From: Pseudomonas mangrovi
Lineage (GTDB): Bacteria; Pseudomonadota; Gammaproteobacteria; Pseudomonadales; Pseudomonadaceae
Length of the DNA stretch: 64,000 nt
Assembly (NCBI RefSeq): GCF_003052585.1
Contig: NZ_QASN01000019.1
Location: 1-64,000 of the forward strand
Direction: 5' to 3'
The notes below the pieces were generated by a model that saw nothing but the letters and a program-made list of their open reading frames with translations, was not told the DNA's origin and made no database searches. Position 1 is the stretch's first letter. Every line of letters starts with the position of its first letter. Positions 1 through 12,147 of this stretch are shown one piece after another. The position numbers were made by a program, and so were the translations under genes.

Positions 1-47
1 GACTCCGAGACAACCTCAGGATCAAACCACCTCCTGAAGCCCGGCGC

Positions 48-75
48 ATTCTACTCGAATCCGCCACCAGCGCAA
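48..75 (-). promoter_or_regulatory. rRNA-type promoter (second, nearer the left edge)
   Basis: On the minus strand a -35 TTGCGC and a -10 TAGAAT are separated by 16 bases and followed by a GC-rich discriminator (GCGCC). AT-rich sequence lies just upstream. This matches stringently controlled rRNA P1 promoters and points out of the window. The rRNA genes themselves are not in view, so the assignment is inferred from promoter form and from the known position of an rRNA operon beside msrQ in P. aeruginosa. Confidence 0.55.
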
Positions 76-144
76 CCTTTATTTTCTTCTAAGCTCTTGT
101 TTTACAAAGGCTTTTCCGAACGAGTCACGCTGGAAGTGGTGCGC

Positions 145-172
145 ATTATAGGCCTGCGATTCTCAGCGTCAA
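145..172 (-). promoter_or_regulatory. rRNA-type promoter (first)
   Basis: The minus strand carries TTGACG, a 16-base spacer and a perfect TATAAT, followed by GCGCACC. The 16-base spacer and GC-rich discriminator are typical of rRNA promoters. It lies just beyond the msrQ stop and reads leftwards, in tandem with the second promoter about 100 bases on. Bases 1-175 hold no gene that I can support. Confidence 0.65.
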
Positions 173-175
173 CAG

Positions 176-787
176 CTATTTGGCACTTTTGTTGAAACTT
201 TTCTTCAGCCCCTGGATGAGCCGCCTGAGCGGCGCTCGCTCCAACAACAGCAAAGCCCCTGCGAAGGCGTAAAGACTCCATTCGCCAACGTCTGCACGAA
301 CCACCCATAGATAGTGCAGCAGCACCAGCACAAGGACTGGATAGACAAGACGGTGCAGCAGTCGCCATCGCGAACCCAGGCGGCGGATGCTGTAACGATT
401 CGATGTCAGCGCCAGCAGCGCCAGCCCGAAAAAGGCCAGCGCACCGACCAGAACGTAAGGGCGCTCCACCAGCTCCTGGGGCAGCGCACTCAGGTCCATT
501 CCCAGAATGAAGAAGAGGTAGGCCAGCAGGTGAAGCAGGCCATAGAAGAACGACCACAGCCCGAGTTGACGTCTTATCGCCAACCACCCCACCCATCCGG
601 TCAGTCTGCGAAGAGAAGATACCGCCAGCGCCACCAATAATAAGACCAGCGCGCCATGGGCGAATCTGATCAGCAGCACCTTGCCGGGATCCGGCGCCAG
701 CGTCCCGTAAACCGCCTGCGCTATCCAGACGGGCAGCGGCGCAAGCGCGAGCAGAAATACCGCCGCTCTGAAACCAGGAAACGGCAT
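176..787 (-). CDS. msrQ: MsrQ, heme-binding membrane subunit of the MsrPQ system
   Basis: This 203-residue integral membrane protein of the ferric-reductase-like family has about six hydrophobic segments, with histidines inside them (near HLLAYLF and LHRLVYP) that should ligand heme b. It passes electrons from the respiratory chain to the periplasmic reductase MsrP, which repairs oxidised methionine in envelope proteins. It follows msrP directly with no gap, as is usual for this pair, so the two are co-transcribed. Length is normal for the family. Confidence 0.93.
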   Translation of the reverse strand: MPFPGFRAAVFLLALAPLPVWIAQAVYGTLAPDPGKVLLIRFAHGALVLLLVALAVSSLRRLTGWVGWLAIRRQLGLWSFFYGLLHLLAYLFFILGMDLSALPQELVERPYVLVGALAFFGLALLALTSNRYSIRRLGSRWRLLHRLVYPVLVLVLLHYLWVVRADVGEWSLYAFAGALLLLERAPLRRLIQGLKKSFNKSAK

Positions 788-1795
<1,008 letters not shown>

Positions 1796-1820
1796 GCAGA
1801 TCCTCCGCCTTCATTTGCGC

Positions 1821-1845
1821 GAAAGCCCTGTCTTCCAGGGCTTTC
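1821..1845 (-). terminator. Hairpin terminator after pssA
   Basis: A perfect 10-bp stem (GAAAGCCCTG with CAGGGCTTTC) and a 5-base loop lie 10 bases past the pssA stop, before msrP. There is no long U tract, so efficiency is uncertain. Confidence 0.5.
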
Positions 1846-1855
1846 AATAATCAGA

Positions 1856-2671
1856 TCATTCCACCTGCTTGCGTCGACGCAACTGCAGGAGGTACTGAAC
1901 CGGGCCGGATACCGCGTAGACCAGGAAGATCAGTAGCAGCACCCTTGGCGGATCGCTGAAGACAACCGCAAAGACCAGCACCACGGCCAGGATCGCAACG
2001 AAAGGTACGCGCCCTTTCAGATCCAGGTCCTTGAAGCTGTAGTACTTGATATTGCTGACCATCAGCATGCCTGCCGCAGCAACCAGCATAGCCACGACGA
2101 AGGACATGTTCGAGCCCTTGATGCCGAAGTCGCTAAAGGCCCACACGGTCCCCGCGACCACGCCTGCCGCCGCCGGACTAGCGAGCCCGATAAACCATTT
2201 CTTGTCGACCTTGCCGATCTGCGTATTGAAGCGCGCCAGGCGCAATGCCGCGCCTGCAACATAGATGAAGGCCACCATCCAGCCGACCTTGCCCAGACTG
2301 CCCAGCGCCCACTCGAAGGCGAGCAGCGCCGGCGCCATGCCGAAGGCCACCATGTCGGACAATGAGTCGTACTCGGCGCCGAAGGCACTCTGGGTATTGG
2401 TCAGCCGCGCTACCCGACCATCCAGACCGTCAAGCACCATCGCAACGAACACCGCCGCCGCCGCAACATAGTAGTTGCCGTTCATGGCGTTGATGATCGA
2501 GTAGAAGCCGGCGAACAGATTCGCCGTGGTGAACAGATTGGGCAGTAGATAGATGCCACGATGACGAACCTTGCGACCCTCGGCGTCTCGCCCTTCCTCG
2601 ATGTGCTCATCGATGGGCAAGAGGCTTTCCGGTGCAGATTCGCTGCTGGAGTCTTCTGGACGTTCGCTCAT
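1856..2671 (-). CDS. pssA: CDP-diacylglycerol-serine O-phosphatidyltransferase
   Basis: PssA makes phosphatidylserine from CDP-diacylglycerol and serine, the committed step to phosphatidylethanolamine in the inner membrane. The 271-residue protein has a hydrophilic N-terminus, the CDP-alcohol phosphotransferase motif DGLDGRVAR...GAEYDSLSD with its four aspartates, and several membrane segments. I chose the ATG at 2671 because AAGG sits 8 bases upstream; a TTG at 2677 is too close to it. It lies downstream of ilvC but is separated from it by a strong terminator. Confidence 0.93.
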   Translation of the reverse strand: MSERPEDSSSESAPESLLPIDEHIEEGRDAEGRKVRHRGIYLLPNLFTTANLFAGFYSIINAMNGNYYVAAAAVFVAMVLDGLDGRVARLTNTQSAFGAEYDSLSDMVAFGMAPALLAFEWALGSLGKVGWMVAFIYVAGAALRLARFNTQIGKVDKKWFIGLASPAAAGVVAGTVWAFSDFGIKGSNMSFVVAMLVAAAGMLMVSNIKYYSFKDLDLKGRVPFVAILAVVLVFAVVFSDPPRVLLLIFLVYAVSGPVQYLLQLRRRKQVE

Positions 2672-2768
2672 TTGCAATACCTTGCGCGCGTTTACGGATG
2701 GGACAGGTCCTTGCGCCTTGGGTTCGGACCAAGTGACCGGCTTTATACCAGATGCCTGGAGCAGAACG

Positions 2769-2796
2769 AAAAAACGCGGCCATGGCCGCGTTTTTT
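2769..2796 (-). terminator. Bidirectional terminator after ilvC
   Basis: A stem of AAAAAACGCGGC and GCCGCGTTTTTT with a CATG loop lies 16 bases past the ilvC stop. It has A and T tracts on both sides and would work on either strand; it separates ilvIHC from pssA. Confidence 0.85.
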
Positions 2797-2812
2797 CCTC
2801 GTCACCAAGCGA

Positions 2813-4368
<1,556 letters not shown>

Positions 4369-4370
4369 GA

Positions 4371-6095
4371 TCAGGTCCGCTCCGTCTTGCTCAGCCACAT
4401 GTCGCGCATTGCGCCATCACGGATCTGCATCGGGTAAACGTGCTCGCTGGTATCGACCGCGATATCGAGGAACACCAGGCGATCCTTGAGGGCAAAGGCT
4501 TCCTCGAGCTTTGGCTTGAGGTCCTTGAGCTCGGTGATGCGCATACCGACGTGACCATAGGCCTCGGCCAGCTTGACGAAGTCCGGCAGAGACTCCATGT
4601 AGGAATGCGAGTAGCGACTGCTGTACTGCATGTCCTGCCACTGGCGAACCATGCCCAGCGCACCGTTGTTCAGGTTGATGATCTTCACCGGCAGGTCGTA
4701 CTGCAGGCAGGTCGACAGCTCCTGGATATTCATCTGGATGCTGCCTTCACCGGTAACGCAGGCGACGTCCGCCTCAGGGAAGTTCAGCTTCACGCCCATC
4801 GCCGCCGGCAGACCGAAACCCATGGTGCCCAGGCCGCCGGAGTTGATCCAGCGATTGGGCTTGTCGAAGCGGTAGTACTGCGCCGCGAACATCTGGTGCT
4901 GGCCCACGTCGGAGCTGACATAGGCGTCGCCACGAGTCACTTCGCACAGCGCCTCGACGACGGCCTGCGGCTTGATGATGCTGCCGTCACCCTCGTTGTA
5001 GGGGAACAGGCGGCCACTGCCACGCCACTCCTCGATCTGCTTCCACCAACTTGCCACCACTTCCTTGTTCGGTGCCTGGCCGATCTCCTTGAGGATCGCC
5101 ACCATTTCGGTCAGCACGCTATCCACCGGACCGACGATGGGAATGTCCGCCTTGATGGTCTTGGAGATGGACGCCGGATCGACATCGACATGGATGATCT
5201 TGGCGTTCGGGCAGAACTTGGCCGCCCCATTGATCACGCGGTCATCGAAGCGCGCCCCAACGGCGAGAATCACGTCCGCATGGTGCATGGTCAGGTTGGC
5301 CGTGTAGCTGCCGTGCATGCCGAGCATGCCGACGAACTGGCGATCCGAGCCCGGATAGCAGCCAAGACCCATCAGGGTATTGGTCACCGGCAGGTTGAGC
5401 GACTTCGCAAGCTCGGTGAGCTGCGCCGAAGCGCCACCCAGAATCACGCCACCGCCGGCATAAAGCACAGGACGCTTAGCCGCGAGCAGCATCTCGACGG
5501 CCTTGCGGATCTGGCCGGAATGACCGCGGGCAGCCGGGCTATAGGAGCGCAGCTTGACCTTCTTCGGGTAGACGTATTCGAACTTCTCCGCCGGGTTGGT
5601 CATGTCCTTGGGAATATCCACCACAACCGGCCCCGGACGACCGGATTCAGCGATGTAGAAAGCCTTCTTCATCACCTCAGGGATTTCCGACGGATGCTTG
5701 ATCATGAAGCTGTGCTTCACGATCGGCCGGGAGATGCCGATCATGTCGGTCTCCTGGAAAGCATCGGTCCCGACCATGGTACTCGGCACCTGGCCGGAAA
5801 TGACCACCATCGGGATGGAATCCATGTAGGCGGTGGCGATACCGGTGATGGCATTGGTCGCGCCGGGACCGGAGGTCACCAGAACGACACCTGCCTTGCC
5901 GGTCGCACGGGCATAGCCGTCCGCCATATGGGTTGCGGCCTGCTCATGACGCACCAGGATGTGCGTGACTTCCTTTTCCTTGAACAGGGCATCGTAGATG
6001 TGCAGCAGGGCACCGCCCGGGTACCCATAGATATACTTAACGCCTTCGTCACGCAGGAAGCGGACGACCATCTCAGCGCCGGACAAGAGTTCCAC
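4371..6095 (-). CDS. ilvI: Acetolactate synthase large (catalytic) subunit
   Basis: This thiamine-diphosphate enzyme condenses pyruvate with pyruvate or 2-oxobutyrate, the first step of branched-chain amino acid synthesis. The protein is 574 residues from a GTG at 6095 ([14 protein letters not shown]), which has AGAGGTG 6 bases upstream; longer starts add unrelated residues. YGYPGG holds the cofactor-contacting region, the catalytic glutamate lies in VRHEQAA, and the ThDP motif is GEGSIQMN...NLNN, with GEG in place of the commoner GDG. Confidence 0.96.
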   Translation of the reverse strand: MELLSGAEMVVRFLRDEGVKYIYGYPGGALLHIYDALFKEKEVTHILVRHEQAATHMADGYARATGKAGVVLVTSGPGATNAITGIATAYMDSIPMVVISGQVPSTMVGTDAFQETDMIGISRPIVKHSFMIKHPSEIPEVMKKAFYIAESGRPGPVVVDIPKDMTNPAEKFEYVYPKKVKLRSYSPAARGHSGQIRKAVEMLLAAKRPVLYAGGGVILGGASAQLTELAKSLNLPVTNTLMGLGCYPGSDRQFVGMLGMHGSYTANLTMHHADVILAVGARFDDRVINGAAKFCPNAKIIHVDVDPASISKTIKADIPIVGPVDSVLTEMVAILKEIGQAPNKEVVASWWKQIEEWRGSGRLFPYNEGDGSIIKPQAVVEALCEVTRGDAYVSSDVGQHQMFAAQYYRFDKPNRWINSGGLGTMGFGLPAAMGVKLNFPEADVACVTGEGSIQMNIQELSTCLQYDLPVKIINLNNGALGMVRQWQDMQYSSRYSHSYMESLPDFVKLAEAYGHVGMRITELKDLKPKLEEAFALKDRLVFLDIAVDTSEHVYPMQIRDGAMRDMWLSKTERT

Positions 6096-6356
6096 GTTTT
6101 TCACCTCTAGAACGCCAGAAAACCACCCCTCGCGGGCGGCTCGATTCAGGTTTACTGCCAAGCAGAGCATGAGCGACGGTGGTCGCCGACTACGTCAGCT
6201 ACTACTGAGCAAGCATCGGGAGCACCCAGAGTGTTGCGGGGATCTCCCACCCAGCGCGAGGTAACGCGTTGCGGGTGTAACAGGTCGACGCGGGTTTGCG
6301 CCTCATGATCTACCGAGAAGGCATGCTTCTGGCAGCCTTACTACAGCGAACGGCGA

Positions 6357-6385
6357 ATTGTTCGGATTAGAGGCCGGCAAGTCAA
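6357..6385 (-). promoter_or_regulatory. Candidate ilvI promoter; gap 6096-6487
   Basis: In the 392-base gap between ilvI and the DUF4124 gene, the minus strand has TTGACT, a 17-base spacer and AACAAT, about 260 bases before ilvI. That would leave a long leader. I found no convincing attenuator with runs of Leu, Ile or Val codons. Nothing else in the gap is recognisable. Confidence 0.4.
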
Positions 6386-6487
6386 GTCGCCAGAGAGCCT
6401 TTCTGGCGCTGTGACGAGCCTTGCATGTCATTTCGGTGCTTTTGGTTATAGTAACCGTCATCTTTCCGCACTAACGAAGGAACTCGT

Positions 6488-6922
6488 ATGCGCCGCCTCA
6501 TCCTCAGTAGCAGTCTGTTGCTCGCCCTCGCCGCTCCGGCAATGGCTGGGTCGATCTACAAGTGGGTCGATGCCCAGGGGGTTACTCACTTCGGCACCCA
6601 GCCTCCGCAAGGGGTGCAGGCCGAGCGCATCAACCCGGTCATTTCACAGCCCTCCACTCCACCTCAGCGATCCCAGCCAGCGCAAGACAAAGGCGACCAG
6701 GAAAAACAGAAGGAAGTCGAAACGGACGTGAAAGCCAAGATTGCAGCGGACCAGGAAGCACTGGAGAGCTATTGCCTGCAGGTCCGGACCAACCTCGTTC
6801 AGTTGCAGAACAATCCCCGCGTGCGGATCGAGGAAGAAGGCGAGTTGCGCCGTCTTTCAGAAGAAGAGCGTCAGGCGAAAATCGAAGAAGCGCAGAAAGC
6901 CATCAGCGAGAACTGCGACTGA
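6488..6922 (+). CDS. DUF4124 domain periplasmic protein
   Basis: The protein has 144 residues with a signal peptide cleaved after LAAPAMA (near residue 20). A DUF4124 domain follows at once (IYKWVDAQGVTHFGTQPPQG), and then a polar, glutamate- and lysine-rich helix. The domain is common in gammaproteobacterial envelope proteins and its function is not known. The ribosome site AAGGA lies 8 bases before the ATG. It is monocistronic and convergent with the YqcC gene. Confidence 0.85.
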   Translation: MRRLILSSSLLLALAAPAMAGSIYKWVDAQGVTHFGTQPPQGVQAERINPVISQPSTPPQRSQPAQDKGDQEKQKEVETDVKAKIAADQEALESYCLQVRTNLVQLQNNPRVRIEEEGELRRLSEEERQAKIEEAQKAISENCD

Positions 6923-6933
6923 CCCCAGGCAGT

Positions 6934-7281
6934 CTAAAGCGAGCGCCTAGCATGCGCCGCGAGCAACCGGTCGAAATCCTGCAGCGCGCGCATCACGCCG
7001 ACTAGCGAGTCGGCGCGCGTCGCCCAGACGACTTCGGCCATCTCGGTCACACCGGATGCACTGGGCAGCGGCAAGTTCTTCTCCAGCAACACCTTCATTC
7101 GCGGCAACAGTACCCATTGCAGCCACTGCTCGAACGTCAAGGTGTCGATGCAGAATGGCTGCTCGCTTGCCAGGGCCTGAGGCGAGGGCGGCTCGCTGGA
7201 CCAGAGACCCGCCACTCGCAACGCCCGCTCGATGGCGAGCAGGTGGTCGGCAAGTTCCGCCATCAGCCCCACATCGGTCAC
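6934..7281 (-). CDS. YqcC family protein
   Basis: The small soluble protein has 115 residues and the YqcC-family pattern: LADHLLAIERALRVAGLWS, FCIDTLTFEQWLQWVLLPRMKVLLE and a C-terminal helix. Its role is unknown; in enteric bacteria yqcC is coupled to the pseudouridine synthase truC, which is not the case here. It overlaps the preceding lipoprotein gene by 4 bases (ATGA), so translation is coupled. An alternative start is the methionine at residue 8. Confidence 0.85.
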   Translation of the reverse strand: MTDVGLMAELADHLLAIERALRVAGLWSSEPPSPQALASEQPFCIDTLTFEQWLQWVLLPRMKVLLEKNLPLPSASGVTEMAEVVWATRADSLVGVMRALQDFDRLLAAHARRSL

Positions 7282-7958
7282 AGGCTAACCCGCGCATTCT
7301 GGCGCGCCTGGGCTGCACCTGCTGCATCCCCCATTCGCTCGCGGGATTGTGCAATCAGGTCCCACAGGCTCGCCTGCAGCGCCGGACGACCCGCCGCATA
7401 GCTCAGACCGCGGCGCGCAAACTGCTCGGCCTGGACCGCATCGCCCTGGGCCAATCGCACTTCCGCCAAGCGATAGAGCACCTGCGGCTCACGGGGTGCA
7501 ATCCGCTGCGCCCGCTCAAGACTCGACGAAGCCCCGTTCAGGTCTCCTCCCGCCTGCTGCTGCTGCGCGGCGGTCAGCAATGCCAGCACTGGGCCGTCCA
7601 GTTGCTCGTCTGCGGCAAGCCCGCCGCTGGGAATGCCGCTGGGCGACTGGGAAATGACTGGAGTGTCATAGCTGGGCTGCGGCGCCTGGGGAGAGTCTGC
7701 CGACCAGACCTGCAAAGGCGATCCGGCCGATTGCTGCGGCACCATCACCACCACCGCGTCACCCGCGGACGGCTCGGTCACCGGCTGGGCCCCGTAGGAC
7801 TGACCGGACGTCGCACGGGTGTAATCCGCGTCGCGCTCCAGCTCGGAGGCACTACCCGAAGCCTCCACCACGGGAATGGATCCACGCTGTACGGTCGCAC
7901 AGCCTCCAAGCGCGACCACGCAGAGCAATGCAGGAACCGTCAATTTCATATATCGCAC
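7278..7958 (-). CDS. TPR-containing outer-membrane lipoprotein
   Basis: The protein has 226 residues with a lipoprotein signal ending VALGGC, so it is lipidated at Cys19. The following sorting residues are Ala and Thr rather than Asp, which suggests the outer membrane. A low-complexity linker follows, and then one or two tetratricopeptide units in the last 100 residues (ERAQRIAPREPQVLYRLAEVRLAQGDAVQA). It lies between mrcB and the YqcC gene, as in P. aeruginosa. A role linked to PBP1B is possible but only inferred from position. Confidence 0.8.
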   Translation of the reverse strand: MRYMKLTVPALLCVVALGGCATVQRGSIPVVEASGSASELERDADYTRATSGQSYGAQPVTEPSAGDAVVVMVPQQSAGSPLQVWSADSPQAPQPSYDTPVISQSPSGIPSGGLAADEQLDGPVLALLTAAQQQQAGGDLNGASSSLERAQRIAPREPQVLYRLAEVRLAQGDAVQAEQFARRGLSYAAGRPALQASLWDLIAQSRERMGDAAGAAQARQNARVSL

Positions 7959-8089
7959 CCTTTGCTAGCCGTTGATCAAAGATCCGCTAAAAATCATGTA
8001 ATGCGGCCATGACTCCAACGCCGGCCTGATCGGCCGACGCAGTCCTGCCACAGCGGACAACTAAAGCTTCGCGCAGCCCTACCAGAGCC

Positions 8090-10405
8090 TTAGTCGAGCC
8101 AGCCGCGCACCCAGTCCATCACCCCGCCGGCCTCCTGGCCACCGCAGGACACGCCCGGCGACGGCTGACTGCCGCGGATGTAGGGCATCTGCACCGCATT
8201 CGGGCAGCCCGCGTCGGAACCTTCGCCGGTGTAGGCATCCACCCAGGCAAGCGTAACGTTATCCGGCATCGGTGCTTCAAGTGACATCGGATCTGCCTGA
8301 CGCATGAAGCTGGCCCACACCTGCAGCGCCCCGGAAGCGCCGGTGAGCGGCGTCGGTCCGTTGTCGTCCCGGCCAAGCCAGACCACCGCGAGCAGGTCCT
8401 GGCTGAAACCTGCGAACCAGCTATCGCGCGAGTCATTGCTGGTTCCGGTCTTGCCTGCCACGTTCAGCCTCGCAGGCAACTGCCCGTAGACCGAGCGGCC
8501 GGTACCCTCACGCATGACACGCTGCATTGCTTCCTGCACCAGATAGATGGCCCCCGGATCAAAGCGCTGCTGGATCTGGAAGGGATAGCGCTTGAGCGGC
8601 TCTCCCTCTGCGGTCAGCACGCTGCGAATCCCGCGCAAGGGAGTATTGAAGCCGCCATTGGCCAGCGTCTGGTACATCCCGGTGACCTGCATCGGGGTCA
8701 TTCCGCCTGCGCCAAGCAGCATCGAGGGATAGGCGGGCCAGCTCTGTTCAACCCCGAGCCTCTCCACCGTCTTCAGTACCGTGGGAACCCCCAGATCCAG
8801 CCCCAGGCGCGCCGTGGACAGATTGTAGGAGCTGGCCAGCCCCTGATAGAGATAGATGGTGCCATGAGCCTTGCGATCATAGTTCTGCGGCTGCCAGACC
8901 TGTCCATCGCGCCCCTTGATCGATATCGGCTCATCCTCGAGCCAACTGGTCAGGGTGTACTGACTGGGCCTTTCCAGCGCGGCGAGATAAATGGCCGGCT
9001 TGATCAGCGAGCCGATTGGCCGCTGCGCATCCAGAGCCCGATTGAACCCGGCAAAGCGCGGCTGGCGACTGCCAACCAGCGCCTGAACCTCGCCGGTTTC
9101 CGGATTGCTGACGACCATCGCTGCCTGGACCTCGTCGACACCCTTGCGCCCGTCCAGACGCTTGAAGGTGTCGGCCAGAGCCGCTTCCGCCTTGAGCTGG
9201 ATGATCGGATCGAAACTGGTGAAGATCCGCAGCCCCTCCTCGGTCAGGTCAGATTCCTGATAGTCCTGCCGCAGCTGCCGCTTGACCAGATCGAGGAAGG
9301 CCGGATAGGAGCTGTTGGCCAACGTGCCGCGGGCGGAAACCCCCAGCGGCTTCTGCTTCGCCGCGGTAGCCTGTTCGACACTGACGACGCCCTGCTCAGC
9401 CAGCAGATCCAGGATCAGGTTGCGGCGAGCCAGGGTCCGCTCGGGATGGCGTCGGGGATTGTAATAAGTAGGCCCCTTGACCATCCCCACCAGTAGTGCC
9501 ACCTGATCGAGCTGCAACTCGGCAAGCGGCTGATTGAAGAAATATTGCGACGCCAGACCGAAGCCATGTACGGCCCGCTGGCCGTCCTGACCGAGAAAGA
9601 CTTCGTTCAGATAGGCCTCAAGGATGTCCTCCTTTTCGTAATGCAGTTCCAGCAGTACCGCCATCATTGCTTCGGTGAGCTTGCGGCTGAGGGTCCGCTC
9701 GCTGGTCAGGTAGAAGTTCTTCACCAACTGCTGCGTCAGGGTACTGCCGCCCTGACGCATCTGTCCGGCGGTAGCGTTCACCCATATGGCCCGCGCGATC
9801 GACTTGGGCGATACACCCAGGTGACTGAAGAAATCCCTGTCCTCGACCGCGACCAGCGTTTCAACCAGATAGGGCGGCACCTGATCCAGCTTGATCAGAA
9901 TCCGATCCTCGTTGTGCGCCGGATAGAGCCCGCCGATCAGCAGGGGTTCCATTCGCGCAACCGCAAGACTCCCGCCACCGGCCTGATCGAGGCCTACCAC
10001 ATGGTTGCCGGAGAAACGCACACGTACGCGCTGAGCTCGCTCCGGCCCTTCATAGAACTGGAAGCCGCGCGTATGCAGCTCGACGGTATTGCCTGCCACC
10101 GCTGCGACGCCCGGCCCGGCGACATTGCTTTCGCGCCGGTAGCCCAGCGCATCCAGCTCCCTGAGGAAGTCATCCCGGGCGAGCTTCTGGCCGACGAACA
10201 GCTCCAGCGGCCGCGCATAGACCTTCGCAGGAACTGTCCAGCGCTTGCCGGAAAACTTCTCCTGCACGACAGCGTCGAGATAGACGGCGAAGCCGGCCAG
10301 GACCACCAGACCAACGAGCGAGAGTTTGAGCGCCCAGCCGAACAGCCAACGCAGGCGGCCAGGGTGGCGTTTCTTACGGGAACGGGAAGTGCGGGATCGA
10401 GTCAT
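8090..10405 (-). CDS. mrcB: Penicillin-binding protein 1B, bifunctional peptidoglycan synthase
   Basis: PBP1B polymerises lipid II and cross-links the glycan strands in the periplasm. The 771-residue protein has a basic cytoplasmic tail, one membrane segment (about residues 25-45), a UB2H-like region, a GT51 glycosyltransferase domain with catalytic Glu188 (EDRDFFSH), and a transpeptidase domain with Ser466 in SLIK, the SYN motif and Lys652 in KTGTS. It has its own promoter region facing the divergent gene at 10522 and precedes the TPR lipoprotein gene. Confidence 0.96.
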   Translation of the reverse strand: MTRSRTSRSRKKRHPGRLRWLFGWALKLSLVGLVVLAGFAVYLDAVVQEKFSGKRWTVPAKVYARPLELFVGQKLARDDFLRELDALGYRRESNVAGPGVAAVAGNTVELHTRGFQFYEGPERAQRVRVRFSGNHVVGLDQAGGGSLAVARMEPLLIGGLYPAHNEDRILIKLDQVPPYLVETLVAVEDRDFFSHLGVSPKSIARAIWVNATAGQMRQGGSTLTQQLVKNFYLTSERTLSRKLTEAMMAVLLELHYEKEDILEAYLNEVFLGQDGQRAVHGFGLASQYFFNQPLAELQLDQVALLVGMVKGPTYYNPRRHPERTLARRNLILDLLAEQGVVSVEQATAAKQKPLGVSARGTLANSSYPAFLDLVKRQLRQDYQESDLTEEGLRIFTSFDPIIQLKAEAALADTFKRLDGRKGVDEVQAAMVVSNPETGEVQALVGSRQPRFAGFNRALDAQRPIGSLIKPAIYLAALERPSQYTLTSWLEDEPISIKGRDGQVWQPQNYDRKAHGTIYLYQGLASSYNLSTARLGLDLGVPTVLKTVERLGVEQSWPAYPSMLLGAGGMTPMQVTGMYQTLANGGFNTPLRGIRSVLTAEGEPLKRYPFQIQQRFDPGAIYLVQEAMQRVMREGTGRSVYGQLPARLNVAGKTGTSNDSRDSWFAGFSQDLLAVVWLGRDDNGPTPLTGASGALQVWASFMRQADPMSLEAPMPDNVTLAWVDAYTGEGSDAGCPNAVQMPYIRGSQPSPGVSCGGQEAGGVMDWVRGWLD

Positions 10406-10521
10406 GGCGGCGGATTATACGCACTTTGTCTGTACCGGGCAGGAAGCCACCGCGGTTTGCAGGGGCGGTCACAGCCGCCATAATGCGCGCCAAATCCGAC
10501 TGTTGAACTGAAGGACAGCCC

Positions 10522-12081
10522 GTGAGCCAAACCCTGATCGCCGCGCTGCAGAACCCCGCCCTCTACCCTCATCCGGTAGAGACTTTCGAGGTCATCGAGA
10601 CGCACATTTCCTGGGTCATCCTGACCGGCCCCTTCGCCTACAAGATCAAGAAGCCGGTGGACTTCGGTTTCCTCAATTTCACCACACTGGATGCACGCAA
10701 GCACTTCTGCGAGGAGGAGCTGCGACTCAACCAGCGACTTACCGACAACCTGTACCTTGATGTCATACCGGTCACCGGTAGCGAAGCCGAACCCCAGCTT
10801 GCCGGCGAGGGCTCCCCCGTCGAATATCTGCTGAAGATGCGCCAGTTCCCGCAGGGGCAACTGCTGGACAAGGTCCAGGCTCGTGGCGAACTGACAGCAC
10901 AGCACATTGACGCGCTTGCCGAACAGATTGCGCGCTTTCACCAGGCCACTCCGCCAGTGGAAAAGAACCATCCGCTGTGCTCGGCAGAATCGATCGTCGC
11001 GCCGCTGCGGCAGAACTTCGAGCAGATTCGCCCGCTGCTGAGCGACAAGGCCGACCTGCTCCAGCTCGACGCTCTGGAAGCCTGGACCGAGAGCAGCTTC
11101 ACTCGCCTGGAGCCACTGCTGACCGCCCGTGCAGGCAATGGATCGATCCGCGAATGCCACGGAGACATCCACCTGGGCAATGCCACCTTGCTGGACGGCA
11201 AGGTGGTTCTGTTCGATTGCATCGAGTTCAACGAGCCCTTCCGGCTGATCGACATTGCCTCGGACGCAGCCTTTCTGGCCATGGACCTGGAAGACCGCGG
11301 CCTGCGCCCGCTGGCGCGGCGCTTCATCAACGGCTGGCTCGAAGCCACCGGTGACTACCAGGCCCTGGATCTGCTCAACCTCTACAAATCGTACCGCGCG
11401 CTGGTAAGGGCGAAAGTCAGCCTGTTCCGCCTGGGCCAGGAACAGGACCCGGTACAGCGCGCGGTGATCCTGCGTCAGTACCGCCGCTACGCCAATCTGG
11501 CGGAAGGCTACAGCGGTATTCCTTCGCGTTTTCTGTTCGTCACCCATGGCGTGTCTGCCGTCGGCAAGAGCCAGGTCGCCATGCGTCTTGTCGAAGCCTT
11601 CGGCGCCATTCGCCTGCGCTCGGACGTGGAGCGCAAGCGTCTGCATGCCAGCACGGGCGCGCAGACCGCCGCCGTCGGGGCAGGCATCTACGACGAGCAG
11701 GCCACGCAAGCCACCTACCAGCGACTCCACCAACTGGCGGATCAGGCCCTGCACGCGGGCTTTCCGGTGGTCATCGACGCAACCTACCTGAGGGGCGCAC
11801 AGCGCAAGGCTGCCTGGCAGATCGCCGAAGAGACCGGCGTGCCTTTTCTCATCCTTGACTGCCAGGCGCCAGAGCAAGTCATTGCCGGCTGGCTTGAGCT
11901 ACGCCGGAAGGAAGGCAGCGACCCCTCCGACGCGACCCTGGAAGTGATCCAGGCGCAGCAGGCGTCGCGCGAAGCGCTGGATGCGACGGAGCAGAGCCTG
12001 AGCAAGCGGGTGGACACCAACGATGCCGCCAGTCTGGACTCTCTGGTGGAGCAGATCCGGCAGCGCCTGCCGGGCATTTGA
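10522..12081 (+). CDS. Fusion of APH-like kinase and AAA-type P-loop kinase
   Basis: The protein has 519 residues in two parts. The first (to about 320) is an aminoglycoside-phosphotransferase-like kinase fold with the Brenner motif HGDIHLGN (His213, Asp215) and a metal-binding FDCIEF segment. The second is a P-loop kinase (AAA_33/zeta-like) with Walker A GVSAVGKS (Lys349). Such fusions are common in proteobacteria; the substrate is unknown and antibiotic resistance should not be assumed. It starts at a GTG with AAGGA upstream. Confidence 0.88.
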   Translation: MSQTLIAALQNPALYPHPVETFEVIETHISWVILTGPFAYKIKKPVDFGFLNFTTLDARKHFCEEELRLNQRLTDNLYLDVIPVTGSEAEPQLAGEGSPVEYLLKMRQFPQGQLLDKVQARGELTAQHIDALAEQIARFHQATPPVEKNHPLCSAESIVAPLRQNFEQIRPLLSDKADLLQLDALEAWTESSFTRLEPLLTARAGNGSIRECHGDIHLGNATLLDGKVVLFDCIEFNEPFRLIDIASDAAFLAMDLEDRGLRPLARRFINGWLEATGDYQALDLLNLYKSYRALVRAKVSLFRLGQEQDPVQRAVILRQYRRYANLAEGYSGIPSRFLFVTHGVSAVGKSQVAMRLVEAFGAIRLRSDVERKRLHASTGAQTAAVGAGIYDEQATQATYQRLHQLADQALHAGFPVVIDATYLRGAQRKAAWQIAEETGVPFLILDCQAPEQVIAGWLELRRKEGSDPSDATLEVIQAQQASREALDATEQSLSKRVDTNDAASLDSLVEQIRQRLPGI

Positions 12082-12147
12082 GGACCCTCGCGGCAGATAT
12101 TCGCAGGCGCTCTATACTTCCGCCAGGCAATCACTGGAAGGCGCCCG

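Noticed and set aside
6196..6300. Short minus-strand frame before ilvI as a branched-chain attenuator leader
   Set aside because: The peptide has only scattered Leu and Val residues, no cluster of regulatory codons and no clear terminator/antiterminator pair.
10522..11500. Aminoglycoside resistance gene
   Set aside because: Only the kinase fold is shared. The fusion to a P-loop kinase and the chromosomal core setting match a housekeeping family, not a resistance determinant.
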